A DNA stretch of 64,000 nt from Alkalimarinus sediminis (GTDB taxonomy: Bacteria; Pseudomonadota; Gammaproteobacteria; Pseudomonadales; Oleiphilaceae). The position numbers were made by a program, and so were the translations under genes. The stretch spans positions 346,001 to 410,000 of the forward strand of contig NZ_CP101527.1 of assembly GCF_026427595.1 (NCBI RefSeq), in the 5' to 3' direction. The notes below the pieces were generated by a model. It worked only from the letters and a program-made list of their open reading frames with translations, was not told the DNA's origin and ran no database searches. Below are positions 54,865-64,000 of the stretch, piece after piece (position 1 is the stretch's first letter; each line of letters opens with the position of its first letter).

Positions 54865-55692
54865 TTATGACTCTGGTCTTGATATGCGTAATGGTACTCG
54901 CTGACCTGAGCTTAGACTATAGGCATTTTCCACGGCATAAGAGACAAAATCCTGAGCTTTTTCGATGGCTTGAGTCATGGGCAAGCCGAACGCCATGTAC
55001 CCCGCAATAGCAGAAGAAAAGGTGCATCCGGTGCCGCGAAACTCACCTTCAATCAGCTTAATGGTCCAGCGTTTAGGATGGCCTGATGGGTGTGAGCCCA
55101 TGATTAATCTGTTTTCTAATGTGTTGTGATCATGATCGCGGTTATGACCTCCGGTGATGAGCACTGACGCTCCCAATTCGGCTAACCTGATTGCCGCACT
55201 CTCCGCGCTGCTGTCATCTGCCAATATGGAGAGTTCAGGTTCATTAGGGGTGATTAGCGTGCAAAGCGGAATAATGTCATCAATAAGCGACTGTTGCAGT
55301 GCTGCATCACCTAGTTGGCCCCCTGTACTGGCGCTTAATACGGGGTCGAGTATGACAGGTAGGGCTGGGTTTTGAGCTTTAATACGCTGAATAAACTGTG
55401 CTACAACCACGGCATTATCGGCACTGCCTAATGCACCCAGTTTGATGGCAGAGATGCCAAAATCTGTCTCCAATACACGTAGCTGGTGATCGATTAGTTC
55501 AGCTGTAACAGGTTGAGATAGGTGCAGCCTGCAGGAGTCCTGTACGGTATTCGTGGTAATGACCGAAATACAGTGGCACTGTAGAGCGGTCATTGTTTGA
55601 ATGTCTGCCTGAAGGCCTGCGCCCCCACTAGGGTCCAGACCAGCAATAGCTAAAACAACAGGGCGTTCATGAGGCATGTTATTGCTCGTCAT
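54865..55692 (-). CDS. thiD: hydroxymethylpyrimidine/phosphomethylpyrimidine kinase
   Basis: Phosphorylates HMP and HMP-P for thiamine synthesis. The 275-residue ribokinase-fold protein has AGLDPSGGAGLQADIQTMTAL, VITTNTVQDS, LDPVLSASTGGQLGD and the catalytic GTGCTFSSAIAGYMA. Its start abuts the hemJ stop (no gap). Confidence 0.94.
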   Translation of the reverse strand: MTSNNMPHERPVVLAIAGLDPSGGAGLQADIQTMTALQCHCISVITTNTVQDSCRLHLSQPVTAELIDHQLRVLETDFGISAIKLGALGSADNAVVVAQFIQRIKAQNPALPVILDPVLSASTGGQLGDAALQQSLIDDIIPLCTLITPNEPELSILADDSSAESAAIRLAELGASVLITGGHNRDHDHNTLENRLIMGSHPSGHPKRWTIKLIEGEFRGTGCTFSSAIAGYMAFGLPMTQAIEKAQDFVSYAVENAYSLSSGQRVPLRISRPES

Positions 55693-56115
55693 CTAAAAAG
55701 GTTTTACCACCACTAGTATGACCACGGCAATAAGAATGAGTACCGGAAACTCATTGAACCAGCGATAAAAAACGTGGCTTCTCGTATTTTTATCGTCCCT
55801 AAACTGTTTGAGTATATGGCCTGAATAGAAGTGGTAGATCACAAGTAAGGTGACTAGAAGCAGTTTTGCGTGCAACCATCCACCTGAAAAATAACCTTGT
55901 ACGTTATAGCTGAGCATCCAAAAACCAAAAATGAGGGTTGCGATCATTGAAGGTGTTGAAATTCCACGGTACAGCTTTCGCTCCATAATTTTAAAACGCT
56001 CGTTGCTGATCTCGTCTTCGCTCGACGCGTGATAAACAAACAGCCGAGGCAGATAAAATAGAGCGGCAAACCAACAAATAACTGAAATAATATGAAACGC
56101 TTTAACCCATAACAA
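55693..56115 (-). CDS. hemJ: protoporphyrinogen oxidase HemJ
   Basis: Membrane enzyme for the penultimate step of haem synthesis in many proteobacteria. The 140-residue protein has about four helices and the family residues: His8 in WVKAFHIISVICWFA, LPRLFVYHA, LHAKLLLV (His/Lys pair) and RWFNEFPVLIL. It lies downstream of the CLC gene rather than directly beside argC, about 2 kb away. Confidence 0.92.
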   Translation of the reverse strand: MLWVKAFHIISVICWFAALFYLPRLFVYHASSEDEISNERFKIMERKLYRGISTPSMIATLIFGFWMLSYNVQGYFSGGWLHAKLLLVTLLVIYHFYSGHILKQFRDDKNTRSHVFYRWFNEFPVLILIAVVILVVVKPF

Positions 56116-56166
56116 AGTAGTTTCTCCTTCGCATTAAAATATGACATTTAAGTAGCAGGGTGCTGC

Positions 56167-57945
56167 TTATCGTCTTTTGTATTGATAGTAATTTTCAATA
56201 TCTGTGCGTGTAATGATGCCTAACACGGTTTTAATCATCGGCGCTGATGTTTTTTCTACCAAAAGTGCTTCGGCAGATGTCTCAGCAAAGCGATCCATTG
56301 CTTCTTGTAGTGTCGCCTGATAATAAAGAGGCGTGATATCTTTTCGTTGTGCCGGAATTTTAAGTAAATCAATCATGATTTTTTCAGCACTGGGCTCTGC
56401 TTCAGCCGCTTTGAATTGTTGCTCGTTGTCTTCCAGGTATCTTGCAAGATCGACTATCGGTAGTGCCGATGTTGGTTTTTTATCTTTATCGACAATAATC
56501 CACTTAGGCTCCATGGCCAAAATTTCTTTGGCTCGATCAAGGTCAATTAGCCGTTTTGAACGATAGATATTGCGTTCCATTATCGAGCCGACACTCACTC
56601 TACGCAAGGCTTGAGTAACCGGTTCATTATGGTAATCAAGACCCTGCTCTTTAAGGATGGTTAAAAACACTGAACGTTGCTTGAAAACTTCGCTGGCAAC
56701 CATACTGGCTACAGTAATAATCAACATGCCTGGCAGAATAATATGAGGGTTGTTGGTGAGCTCCAGTAACGCCATAAGAGCAGCAAGTGGTGCCTGTAAT
56801 ACCGCACCCATCATGGCACCCATTCCGAGCATGGCATAAAACCCAGTAGACGAAGCGCTTTCGGGGGCAATATATGCGCCGAGAACGCCCATAGCACCAC
56901 CGGCGGTAGCACCGATAAATAACGTAGGACCCACAATGCCGCTTGGCATGCCGAGACCAACAGCTGTAGCGGTAACAAATAGCTTAACTAACGCCACAGC
57001 GCAGAGAAGCGCTAGTGAAAGCTCACCCAGTATTGTTTGGTTGACGGTGTCATAACCGATGCCCATTATTTGTGGGAACGAAATGGCAGCAAGCGCCGTT
57101 AATGCGCCCCCTGCGAAAATGCGCAGAAAAATGGGGCGTGATTGAAAGCGCATAAAGTATCGCAGTATGCCGACAAAGGCTGCAGAAAGTGTTCCTAATA
57201 CAATTCCCATGGCTACAACATAGGGCACATCAAGGAGTGAGGACATCTCCAGCTGAGGCACAACAAAGGCATAGCTATTACCATAAACTGATTGAGAGAT
57301 AATTGCCGCAGAGACAGATGCAAGAATAACCGGAGTAAAGCCCGCAATGGTGTATTCCATCATCACCACTTCCATGGCAAAGATTACCCCTGCGATTGGT
57401 GTATCAAACGATGCAGAAATCGCAGCAGCTGTGCCGCACCCTACCAGCGTGCGAATACTATTGTTGGGCAGTATCATTTTTTGGCCCAACAAACTGGCAC
57501 AAGCCGCGCCAAGATGAACCGCTGGCCCTTCGCGCCCAGCAGACTGACCGGAGCCTATCGTCACTACCCCGGCAAAGAACTGAGTGAGTGCGCTTTTGAA
57601 GGTAATATAACCTTGATGATAGCCAAGGCGCTCCATCACATAGGCGACCCCGGTTTTACGTTGACTGATTTGGAGCTTGTACCAAAATAGGCCTATTACA
57701 ACTGCACCGCCAAGAGGCAATACACTCCGCACGGCCCAGTGGAGGCCTTCGAAATTTTCAGGGTTGTGGTCGGGTAAAAAATAAGAGAGCGGCCACTCGA
57801 TTGCAAACCTGAAGATAACAATAACAACCGCCGCCAGAGAGCCAGAAATTAGCCCTAAAAATGCCAGTTGCGGCAGTGCGTCAGCTCCAGCAAGCTGGCG
57901 ACGAAACAGGCGAATATAAGCATCTTTAAGTTTGTTTAAGAGCAT
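56167..57945 (-). CDS. CLC-type chloride channel / transporter with CBS domains
   Basis: A 592-residue protein. The CLC core (about 1-450) shows GSGQSAGREGPAVHLGA, which carries the gating glutamate of Cl-/H+ antiporters, and GLGMPSGIVGPTLFIGA. The C-terminal part (about 460-590) has two CBS domains (IMERNIYRSKRLIDLDRAKEIL, YYQATLQEAMDRFAE). Such proteins move chloride across the inner membrane, coupled to protons in many bacteria. Confidence 0.93.
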   Translation of the reverse strand: MLLNKLKDAYIRLFRRQLAGADALPQLAFLGLISGSLAAVVIVIFRFAIEWPLSYFLPDHNPENFEGLHWAVRSVLPLGGAVVIGLFWYKLQISQRKTGVAYVMERLGYHQGYITFKSALTQFFAGVVTIGSGQSAGREGPAVHLGAACASLLGQKMILPNNSIRTLVGCGTAAAISASFDTPIAGVIFAMEVVMMEYTIAGFTPVILASVSAAIISQSVYGNSYAFVVPQLEMSSLLDVPYVVAMGIVLGTLSAAFVGILRYFMRFQSRPIFLRIFAGGALTALAAISFPQIMGIGYDTVNQTILGELSLALLCAVALVKLFVTATAVGLGMPSGIVGPTLFIGATAGGAMGVLGAYIAPESASSTGFYAMLGMGAMMGAVLQAPLAALMALLELTNNPHIILPGMLIITVASMVASEVFKQRSVFLTILKEQGLDYHNEPVTQALRRVSVGSIMERNIYRSKRLIDLDRAKEILAMEPKWIIVDKDKKPTSALPIVDLARYLEDNEQQFKAAEAEPSAEKIMIDLLKIPAQRKDITPLYYQATLQEAMDRFAETSAEALLVEKTSAPMIKTVLGIITRTDIENYYQYKRR

Positions 57946-58206
57946 AAGAGCCTTAGCTGGAAAATGATTCTATCGAATAATAGTGGTCTATTCTGACACA
58001 ACAACGCTTGAATCTTAAATAATTGCGTTATTTCCCGCTAAACCTTATGACAACAGGCGCTGTCTCTTTCGTAACATGATAAAATACCCGCCAATATTTG
58101 AATGGTGACGTAAACTATAAAAGATGCCGCGCTAAAAGTGCTAACTAGTAGCGGGCAGAATGTCAGTTGTTGGGGCATGTTTTTACGCTAAGGAGGCGTG
58201 AGTATT

Positions 58207-59256
58207 GTGATTAAGGTCGGAATCGTTGGGGGTACAGGGTACACGGGCGTTGAGTTGTTGCGTTTGTTGGTTATGCATCCAGAAGTTGATTTGCAGGTGA
58301 TTACATCTCGTTCTGAAGCGGGCACGCTTGTGTCTGATACGTATCCTAACCTAAGAGGCCACTTGGATTTACCTTTTACCGAGCCTGATGTCGATAAGTT
58401 AGCGGAGTGTGATCTGGTCTTTTTTGCGACACCGAATGGTGTTGCTATGAAACAAGTGCCCGAATTGCTATCAAAAGGCGTGCGCGTAATCGATCTAGCG
58501 GCTGATTTTCGTATCAAAGATGTAGCGGTATGGGAGAATTGGTACGGCCAAACTCATGCATGTAGCGAGTTGCTTAACAGTGCTGTGTATGGATTGCCTG
58601 AGATCAACCGCTCAGCGATAAAAGATTGCCAGTTACTGGCAAACCCGGGTTGTTACCCCACTGCAGTTCAACTAGGCTTTCTACCATTACTCGAGAATAA
58701 CCTCGTTGAGCCTGCTCATTTAATTGCAGATGCAAAGTCGGGAATAAGTGGTGCGGGTAGAGGTGCGAGTGTTAGCTCTTTATTTAGCGAAACGTCTGGT
58801 AGCTTTAAAGCTTATGGTGCATCAGGTCATAGACACCTGCCTGAAATCAAGCAGGGGTTAAATGCTATGCAGAGTGAGTCGGTAGGGCTTACTTTTGTGC
58901 CTCACCTATTGCCGATGATTAGAGGGATAGAAGCAACGCTTTACGCTAGGTTAACACCCGCGGCACAGAGTGATGTTAAGTTAGAAGATGTTCAGGCGTT
59001 GTTTGAAAAGCGATTTAAAGACGAACCGTTTGTAGATGTTATGCCGTTAGGCTCTCACCCTGAAACTAGAAGTGTTAAGGGTTCTAACATGTGTCGTATC
59101 GCTCTTCATCAGCAAGAGGGTAGTGATACGATTATTGTATTATCGGTTATAGATAATTTGGTAAAAGGTGCGGCGGGGCAAGCCGTTCATAACATGAATA
59201 TAATGTTCGGATTGGGTGAAACCACAGGCATCGAACAAGTCGCATTAATGCCTTAA
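58207..59256 (+). CDS. argC: N-acetyl-gamma-glutamyl-phosphate reductase
   Basis: Third step of arginine synthesis. Start GTG 58207 is chosen: AAGGAGG ends 10 bases before it and [20 protein letters not shown] matches the family; the GTG at 58198 overlaps the ribosome-binding site. 349 residues, with the NADP-binding GGTGYTG and catalytic Cys149 in [10 protein letters not shown]. It is followed by the DUF6776-like and bactofilin genes and is divergent from the CLC gene, with about 260 bp between. Confidence 0.97.
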   Translation: MIKVGIVGGTGYTGVELLRLLVMHPEVDLQVITSRSEAGTLVSDTYPNLRGHLDLPFTEPDVDKLAECDLVFFATPNGVAMKQVPELLSKGVRVIDLAADFRIKDVAVWENWYGQTHACSELLNSAVYGLPEINRSAIKDCQLLANPGCYPTAVQLGFLPLLENNLVEPAHLIADAKSGISGAGRGASVSSLFSETSGSFKAYGASGHRHLPEIKQGLNAMQSESVGLTFVPHLLPMIRGIEATLYARLTPAAQSDVKLEDVQALFEKRFKDEPFVDVMPLGSHPETRSVKGSNMCRIALHQQEGSDTIIVLSVIDNLVKGAAGQAVHNMNIMFGLGETTGIEQVALMP

Positions 59257-59292
59257 GGTTCGCAGCACCGCAATAAAAACAATAGGGTTGTT

Positions 59293-60012
59293 ATGTCATT
59301 AAGGTCTAAGGAAAAACTGGTTGTTGTGCCTCATCGTCCGGGGCAACGAGCAAGGCAAACGGTGTTTTTTATCGTATCGTCCGTTGCGATAGCAATAGTA
59401 GGCTTTATCGCGGGTGAGTCTAGGTTAACTATTCAATATGAAGACGTTGCTCAAGAAAGGGATGCACTTCTGCAAGAGTTACAACAGCTAAGCGAAAGTG
59501 ATGTCCGTCATCGCCAGGAGATAGCCAACCTTGAGCGAGGAAGAGCAATTGATAGCCAAGCTAACCAAACAATTAAATCAACGATAAAAGAGCTTGAACA
59601 AGAAGTTAGTCAGCTTAAAGCAGATGTTTCGTTTTATAAAAATATTCTAGCGCCTGCTGATAATACAAAAGGGTTGCAGGTTCAAAAACTTGAGATCCTA
59701 AATACTTCAGATAGTAATCGTTATGCCTATAAGGTTGTTTTAACGCAGGTTGCAAACAACAAACGCTATATACAAGGGGTTGTTGCCGTCAACTTTATTG
59801 GTTCTAAGGGCGGTCAAAAAGAGATCCTTCCCCTTCGAGATATATCTGATGTTAAGGAACTGGGCATTAAATTTAAGTTTCGATATTTTCAGGATATTGC
59901 CGGAGAGCTAATACTGCCAGATGACTTTACGCCTGAAAAAGTCCAAATCGTCGCGCAGGCACGCGGCAAGAAAAACACGCGAGTTGAACAGACATTTGAT
60001 TGGAAGAGCTAG
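59293..60012 (+). CDS. DUF6776-like membrane protein with coiled coil
   Basis: A 239-residue protein with one N-terminal membrane helix (about 23-42), a long coiled coil (about 50-120, ELEQEVSQLKADVSFYK) and a C-terminal beta-rich domain (KYVVLTQVANNKRYIQGVVAV-like). It resembles DUF6776 proteins, known from the position between argC and bactofilin/erpA in gammaproteobacteria. The function is unknown; an envelope scaffold beside bactofilin is plausible. Confidence 0.75.
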   Translation: MSLRSKEKLVVVPHRPGQRARQTVFFIVSSVAIAIVGFIAGESRLTIQYEDVAQERDALLQELQQLSESDVRHRQEIANLERGRAIDSQANQTIKSTIKELEQEVSQLKADVSFYKNILAPADNTKGLQVQKLEILNTSDSNRYAYKVVLTQVANNKRYIQGVVAVNFIGSKGGQKEILPLRDISDVKELGIKFKFRYFQDIAGELILPDDFTPEKVQIVAQARGKKNTRVEQTFDWKS

Positions 60013-60025
60013 GAGGTTATCAATA

Positions 60026-60505
60026 ATGTGGGGCAATAAGAAATCCAAAGGGCGTAAACCCGTTACCGGTCACTTTGACACTCTAATATCGAATAAAACC
60101 CAAATTGTTGGTGACTTACAGTTTTCTGGTGGGCTTCATATAGACGGAACCGTAAAAGGGACTATCCGAGCAGATGAAAGTAGCGAAGCGATCATTCGAA
60201 TTAGTGATGTCGGAGAGGTTGATGGTGATGTAATCGCTCCTCATATTATTGTTAACGGCACGGTTCATGGTGATGTTTATTCGTCGAAGCATATAGAACT
60301 CGCCGCAAATGCCTCGATTAAGGGTAATGTATATTATCACTTAATTGAGATGGTTATGGGAGCTGAGGTGAATGGGAATCTTGTTCACAATAAAGAGCCT
60401 GTTTCTGTTTCAGGGCGTGCGCAGCCTGAAGATCAGCGTCAGGAGGTTGAGATAAATAGTGACGACGATAGTTTTGAAAAGGAAGACAGTTTATCTGCTA
60501 ACTAA
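60026..60505 (+). CDS. bactofilin (polymer-forming cytoskeletal protein)
   Basis: A 159-residue bactofilin. Start ATG 60026 has AGGAGG upstream; an upstream in-frame ATG overlaps the preceding gene. The core (about 20-115) has repeating strand pairs such as GGLHIDGTVKGTIRADE, GEVDGDVIAPHIIVNG and NASIKGNVYYHLIEM, which form the right-handed beta-helix of filaments used for cell shape and protein positioning. The tail is acidic (DSFEKEDSLSAN). Confidence 0.92.
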   Translation: MWGNKKSKGRKPVTGHFDTLISNKTQIVGDLQFSGGLHIDGTVKGTIRADESSEAIIRISDVGEVDGDVIAPHIIVNGTVHGDVYSSKHIELAANASIKGNVYYHLIEMVMGAEVNGNLVHNKEPVSVSGRAQPEDQRQEVEINSDDDSFEKEDSLSAN

Positions 60506-60589
60506 TAAATTAATACCGACTAATAATTGACTAAATTAGTCGGTTAATTGGATAATTAGCGGCCTAGGTTGTTTTCCGTTGGAGGAATT

Positions 60590-60943
60590 ATGAGTGTTGT
60601 CGAATCGCACATGCCTGAACTATTAGTCTTTACGGATGCAGCTGCGTCTAAAGTAAAGAATCTGATAGAAGAAGAAGGTAATCCTGAATTAAAGCTTCGG
60701 GTCTTTGTGACTGGAGGTGGTTGCTCAGGATTTCAGTACGGCTTTACGTTTGATGAAGCGATGGCTGATGACGATACGGCTATTGAAAAGGATGGGGTTT
60801 TATTGCTAGTTGACCCTATGAGCTATCAGTATCTTGTTGGTGCAACTGTTGATTATAGTGAGGGATTACAAGGTTCTCAGTTCGTGGTTAACAACCCTAA
60901 TGCGTCAAGCACATGTGGTTGTGGTTCTTCATTTAGTATCTAA
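60590..60943 (+). CDS. erpA: iron-sulfur cluster insertion protein ErpA
   Basis: A-type Fe-S carrier, 117 residues from ATG 60590 (TTGGAGGAATT just before it). The cluster ligands are Cys45 (GGGCSGFQY), Cys109 and Cys111 (TCGCG). It supplies clusters to apoproteins such as IspG. It follows bactofilin and is convergent with anmK, as in pseudomonads. Confidence 0.97.
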   Translation: MSVVESHMPELLVFTDAAASKVKNLIEEEGNPELKLRVFVTGGGCSGFQYGFTFDEAMADDDTAIEKDGVLLLVDPMSYQYLVGATVDYSEGLQGSQFVVNNPNASSTCGCGSSFSI

Positions 60944-60952
60944 TGTGATATG

Positions 60953-60970
60953 CCCTCAAATATATGAGGG
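60953..60970 (+). terminator. weak hairpin after erpA
   Basis: Stem CCCTCA / TGAGGG with a 6-base loop, followed by TTGTGTTG. The U-run is poor; it probably ends erpA transcripts partially. Confidence 0.45.
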
Positions 60971-61023
60971 TTGTGTTGCCCGCTTTTGTGATAACTCTTT
61001 ATAACCTATTCTTTCTATCAATA

Positions 61024-62163
61024 TCAGTTTCCACAATAAATAGCCCCAAGCACTCGTTCTGCTTTAGCTCCTGTAACTGAGGTTAAGTTACCGCTAAGCT
61101 TGTTAAGTGTTCGGTGTGCCAACCAAGCAAAGGCCACTGATTCAACTAAGTCGGGTGCGATACCCAGTTCGCTTGTGGAGCTAACTTGTTTAGTCGGCAG
61201 GAGTGCTTGGAGTCGTTCCATCATATGCTGGTTTTTTGCTCCGCCACCACAGATGTAGACTTCATTTACGATGTCGTCTGACTCAAGTTGAGCGTCACAC
61301 ATCATGACTGCATCACTAATTGTTTTGCAGGTAAACTCGGTTAGGGTTGCTTGTATATCTGTGGCAGTTAAATGGGTAAAGTTTAGCAAATGCTGCTCTA
61401 GCCAGTCTGAATTGAAAAGCTCTCTTCCAGTGCTTTTGGGAGGTTGCAGTGTTAGGTAGGGTTCAGCAAGCAGTTGGCTAAGCAGTGTTGTGTCAACCCT
61501 TCCTGATTTTGCCCACTCTCCGTTATGGTCATACTTTTGTTGCTTCTGCTTATACACCCAGTAATCAAGTAGTACATTGCCAGGCCCGGTATCAAAGCCA
61601 AGGGTTGGCGTATCAGACTTGGCAATGAGGGTAATATTGGCCATTCCACCGATATTGACAATAGCTCGACTATTATTGAGGTCTTTGAATATATCCTGGT
61701 GAAAGGCAGGTACAAGTGGTGCGCCTTGTCCATTGGCTGCAATATCTCTACGCCTGAAATCAGCAATCGTTGTGATTCCGGTGCATTCAGCAATGGTGTT
61801 GGGGTCAGCAATTTGCAACGTAAAGGGGTGTTTGCCGTTAGGGGAGTGGCGAATGGTTTGCCCATGACTTCCTATGGCTGAAATACGCCTTGAAGGTATA
61901 TTGGCTTTTTCGCAGAGCTCTATGGCTGCTTTTGCAAACAGGTGTCCGAGCTCTCGATCAAGCTCAAATGCACGCTGAATTTCATCATAGCCGCTACTGC
62001 ATAACTCCAAAATTGTGTTTTTTAATATTTGGGGAATGGCTATGGAGTGTGAGTCTACGATGCTGATGCGGTCGGATATTTGAATTAGAACAGCATCGAC
62101 GGCGTCGATGCTGGTACCTGACATAAGGCCTATAAAGAGTGCCTCATCTGCTAACTGCGCCAT
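61024..62163 (-). CDS. anmK: anhydro-N-acetylmuramic acid kinase
   Basis: Converts anhydroMurNAc from peptidoglycan recycling into MurNAc-6-phosphate. The 379-residue ASKHA-fold kinase has GLMSGTSIDAVDAVLIQ, GSHGQTIRHSP, NIGGMANITLI and FDTGPGNVLLDYW. It follows the M23 peptidase gene by 1 bp, consistent with cell-wall turnover. Confidence 0.96.
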   Translation of the reverse strand: MAQLADEALFIGLMSGTSIDAVDAVLIQISDRISIVDSHSIAIPQILKNTILELCSSGYDEIQRAFELDRELGHLFAKAAIELCEKANIPSRRISAIGSHGQTIRHSPNGKHPFTLQIADPNTIAECTGITTIADFRRRDIAANGQGAPLVPAFHQDIFKDLNNSRAIVNIGGMANITLIAKSDTPTLGFDTGPGNVLLDYWVYKQKQQKYDHNGEWAKSGRVDTTLLSQLLAEPYLTLQPPKSTGRELFNSDWLEQHLLNFTHLTATDIQATLTEFTCKTISDAVMMCDAQLESDDIVNEVYICGGGAKNQHMMERLQALLPTKQVSSTSELGIAPDLVESVAFAWLAHRTLNKLSGNLTSVTGAKAERVLGAIYCGN

Positions 62164-62164
62164 T

Positions 62165-63508
62165 TTAGTTGGCGGCCAAACGATAGCTCTGAGAGAGTGT
62201 GTCTAGCTGCGACAAATAAAGACGAGTCTGTTTCTTGAATTCAGCCATTTCGCTTTTGTGAATTGGATTAGCTTGAGGCAACTTAACCTTTACTGAATTC
62301 TTTTGCACTCCATTTACTTTGAATTCATAGTGCAGGTGTGGGCCAGATGCTAATCCAGTGCTACCCACATATCCGATAATCTGCCCTTGTTTAACTCTAG
62401 CGCCGTTCCGAACACCTCGAGCATACTTACTCATGTGAGCATATAAAGTTGATATTTTTTGGCCGTGTTGGATGATTACCGCTTTGCCATAACCCCCTTT
62501 TCGACCTGCATGAATTACCTTGCCGTCTCCAGTTGCCTTAATAGGCGTTCCTCGGCTAGCTGCGTAATCGGTTCCTTTGTGAGCTCTGATTGTATGCAGC
62601 ACTGGATGTTTACGGCGGAGATTAAAGTGTGAAGATATACGGGCAAAGTCGATAGGTGATCGTAAAAAAGCCTTTCTCATGCTGTGGCCTTCAGGGGTGA
62701 AGTAGTTCTGATCGCCTTTTCTATCTTTATAAAGCACCGCTTTTAATTCACGTCCTTGATTATTAAACGTGGCTGCTATTATGTTGCCCTCACCAATTTT
62801 ATTGCCATCAATGTAGAGCTCTTCGTATATTAAGTTAAAAGAGTCGCCACTTCGGATATCGAGAATAAAATCTATATCCCAACCGAAGATATTTGCAAGC
62901 TCCATTATCATTGACTGCTTTAAGCCAGCTTTTTGCCCTGCGAGGAAAAGTGAGCTATCAATTTTACCCTCTGCATATGCTAACTGTACTTCGGGCTCTA
63001 TGAAAACTTCTTCGCTGGTGAATTTTCCGTTATCTCCACGAGTGAGCACTAGTGATTCAAGCTGGCTTCTTTGGAGTCTAATTTGACTAACTTCATTGCT
63101 CTCTTCCATGAGGAATGAGAGCGTTTCACCAGGATATATATTTGCGAGTTGTTTGTTTGACTTGTGCCCTGCAATTACCTGATACATGATCTTGTCGTTA
63201 AGTCCTGCTTTTTTGAAAAGCGTTGACAGTGTGTCGCCTTTCTTAACTTCAAAGTTATCCCACTGGGCTGAGGAAATGTCAGTGATTTGAGTTTCAGGTG
63301 TGGATGGCACGATTTCGCTTGAAGGGCTGTCTGCAGTTTGCTGATTGATGGCGTGATCGTTATGCGCACTCTCCTTAGTAATATCTAAAGGAATAGATAT
63401 GCGATTGGCTTCCACCTCACTGCTAGGGCTCAATAGCAGCATGATGGTTACAGCAAGGCTTAAGCTTCCGGCAGCCAATAGGTGAGTTTTGGGAAAATCT
63501 CGGTTCAC
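62165..63508 (-). CDS. M23 family peptidoglycan endopeptidase with LysM-like domain
   Basis: A 447-residue envelope protein with an N-terminal helix (signal or anchor, about 10-27). An OapA/LysM-like segment (FEVKKGDTLSTLFKKAGLND, about 85-110) follows, then a mid domain and a C-terminal LytM/M23 peptidase (about 290-420). The zinc and catalytic motifs are HKGTDYAA (HxxxD) and GPHLHYEF (HxH). It probably cuts peptide cross-links, as MepM/ShyA-type enzymes do. It is divergent from tyrS and couples with anmK. Confidence 0.93.
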   Translation of the reverse strand: MNRDFPKTHLLAAGSLSLAVTIMLLLSPSSEVEANRISIPLDITKESAHNDHAINQQTADSPSSEIVPSTPETQITDISSAQWDNFEVKKGDTLSTLFKKAGLNDKIMYQVIAGHKSNKQLANIYPGETLSFLMEESNEVSQIRLQRSQLESLVLTRGDNGKFTSEEVFIEPEVQLAYAEGKIDSSLFLAGQKAGLKQSMIMELANIFGWDIDFILDIRSGDSFNLIYEELYIDGNKIGEGNIIAATFNNQGRELKAVLYKDRKGDQNYFTPEGHSMRKAFLRSPIDFARISSHFNLRRKHPVLHTIRAHKGTDYAASRGTPIKATGDGKVIHAGRKGGYGKAVIIQHGQKISTLYAHMSKYARGVRNGARVKQGQIIGYVGSTGLASGPHLHYEFKVNGVQKNSVKVKLPQANPIHKSEMAEFKKQTRLYLSQLDTLSQSYRLAAN

Positions 63509-63610
63509 GTTAATACCTTTTATTTCTGGCTCTTATTCGACATGTCTTGGCAATCTACATTAAGTATAGGTGATATATTGCTAATAGATCAAAGAAGAAT
63601 AACAACGATT

Positions 63611-63640
63611 TCATGAATCAGCTCTAAAATCTGTTATAAT
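63611..63640 (+). promoter_or_regulatory. candidate promoter of tyrS
   Basis: A perfect -10 TATAAT at 63635-63640 with a weak -35 (TCATGA, 63611-63616) 18 bases upstream, in the divergent M23/tyrS gap, about 130 bp before the tyrS ATG. Confidence 0.45.
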
Positions 63641-63772
63641 TGCCTGCTATTTCTTTTTACAGGGTAATCCCTATAAAGTGCATAGTTTACTCTTGTTTAG
63701 CGTAAGTTGTGGCTAATAATGGTTAAAATGTATGGCAATAATGTTGCTGCATGTATCGTATGGTGAAGGTTG

Positions 63773-64000
63773 ATGTCCTCAGTAGAACACGCGTTATCAG
63801 TAATTCGTCGAGGTGTAGACGAAATCCTCGTTGAAGAAGATTTAATTAAAAAGCTGGAGTCAGGTAAAAGATTGCGTATAAAAGCAGGCTTTGACCCGAC
63901 AGCCCCTGACTTGCACTTGGGCCATACGGTGTTAATCAATAAATTGAAGCAATTTCAAGATTTAGGTCACGAGGTGTTGTTCCTGATTGGTGACTTCACT
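63773..64000 (+). CDS. tyrS: tyrosyl-tRNA synthetase, N-terminal part
   Basis: The reading frame from ATG 63773 gives 76 residues to the end of the window, with no stop. [20 protein letters not shown] is the class I synthetase signature of TyrS, with HLGH as the HIGH motif. The position after anmK/M23 matches Pseudomonas. The rest lies beyond the window. Confidence 0.93.
   Translation, partial: MSSVEHALSVIRRGVDEILVEEDLIKKLESGKRLRIKAGFDPTAPDLHLGHTVLINKLKQFQDLGHEVLFLIGDFT

Noticed and set aside
57946..58206. ArgR box in the CLC/argC gap
   Set aside because: The gap is AT-rich, but I could not find two adequate 18-bp ARG-box halves.

Overview
The window comes from a gammaproteobacterium with moderate GC content, probably marine. 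Housekeeping gene order matches Pseudomonas blocks: rpsU-yqeY-dnaG-rpoD opposite tsaD; dksA-gluQ-cbrA-cbrB-pcnB-folK-panB-panC-pgi; hemL-thiE-thiD; argC-hemJ; erpA-anmK-M23-tyrS. The base composition, two PEP-CTERM proteins and a c-di-GMP riboswitch do not look like Pseudomonas itself. A marine lineage of the Oceanospirillales/Marinobacter/Oleiphilus type is my inference; I cannot name a genus.

Layout. 1-7.2 kb: an iron-linked locus encoding a MauG-type di-heme peroxidase, an imelysin lipoprotein behind a strong Fur box, a DUF1111 di-heme oxidoreductase, a second imelysin and a Tat-exported DUF1513 protein. 7.3-16.8 kb: an accessory stretch with a large exported protein behind another Fur-like box, a four-helix b-type cytochrome candidate, a 997-residue beta-propeller/hexaheme cytochrome c, an FAD amine-oxidase-like protein, a small exported protein and a GT-C-like membrane protein. 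16.8-21.6 kb: chemoreceptor, AsmA-like protein, sterol desaturase family protein. 21.8-23.4 kb: two PEP-CTERM surface proteins, one behind a c-di-GMP-I (GEMM) riboswitch. 23.75-24.55 kb: a tandem repeat of about 242 bp carrying REP-like palindromes, related to a palindrome at 10.2 kb. 24.7-36.7 kb: tRNA(CAU), the macromolecular synthesis genes, and folate, pantothenate and lipid genes. 36.7-45 kb: pcnB, a CrcZ-like small RNA, cbrB, cbrA, a cbrX-like small ORF, gluQRS and dksA. 45-52.8 kb: sfsA, small regulatory proteins, an AAA/phosphotransferase-like protein, PBP1b and a TPR lipoprotein. 52.8-64 kb: heme and thiamine genes, a CLC channel, argC, bactofilin, erpA, anmK, an M23 peptidase and the start of tyrS.

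How the parts work together. The left arm looks like a periplasmic iron/heme-redox module: Fur would switch it on under iron limitation, and haem-c proteins (di-heme, di-heme, hexaheme) sit beside imelysins and a membrane b-type candidate. The cbrA-cbrB-sRNA segment reads as a complete carbon-catabolite circuit. A transporter-like kinase feeds an NtrC-type regulator; TGTTAC sites and a -24/-12 promoter follow, and they drive an RNA with five AANAANAA motifs able to titrate Hfq/Crc. The riboswitch/PEP-CTERM pair links c-di-GMP to a surface protein, although no exosortase is present in the window. No prophage, transposase, CRISPR array or rRNA was seen.
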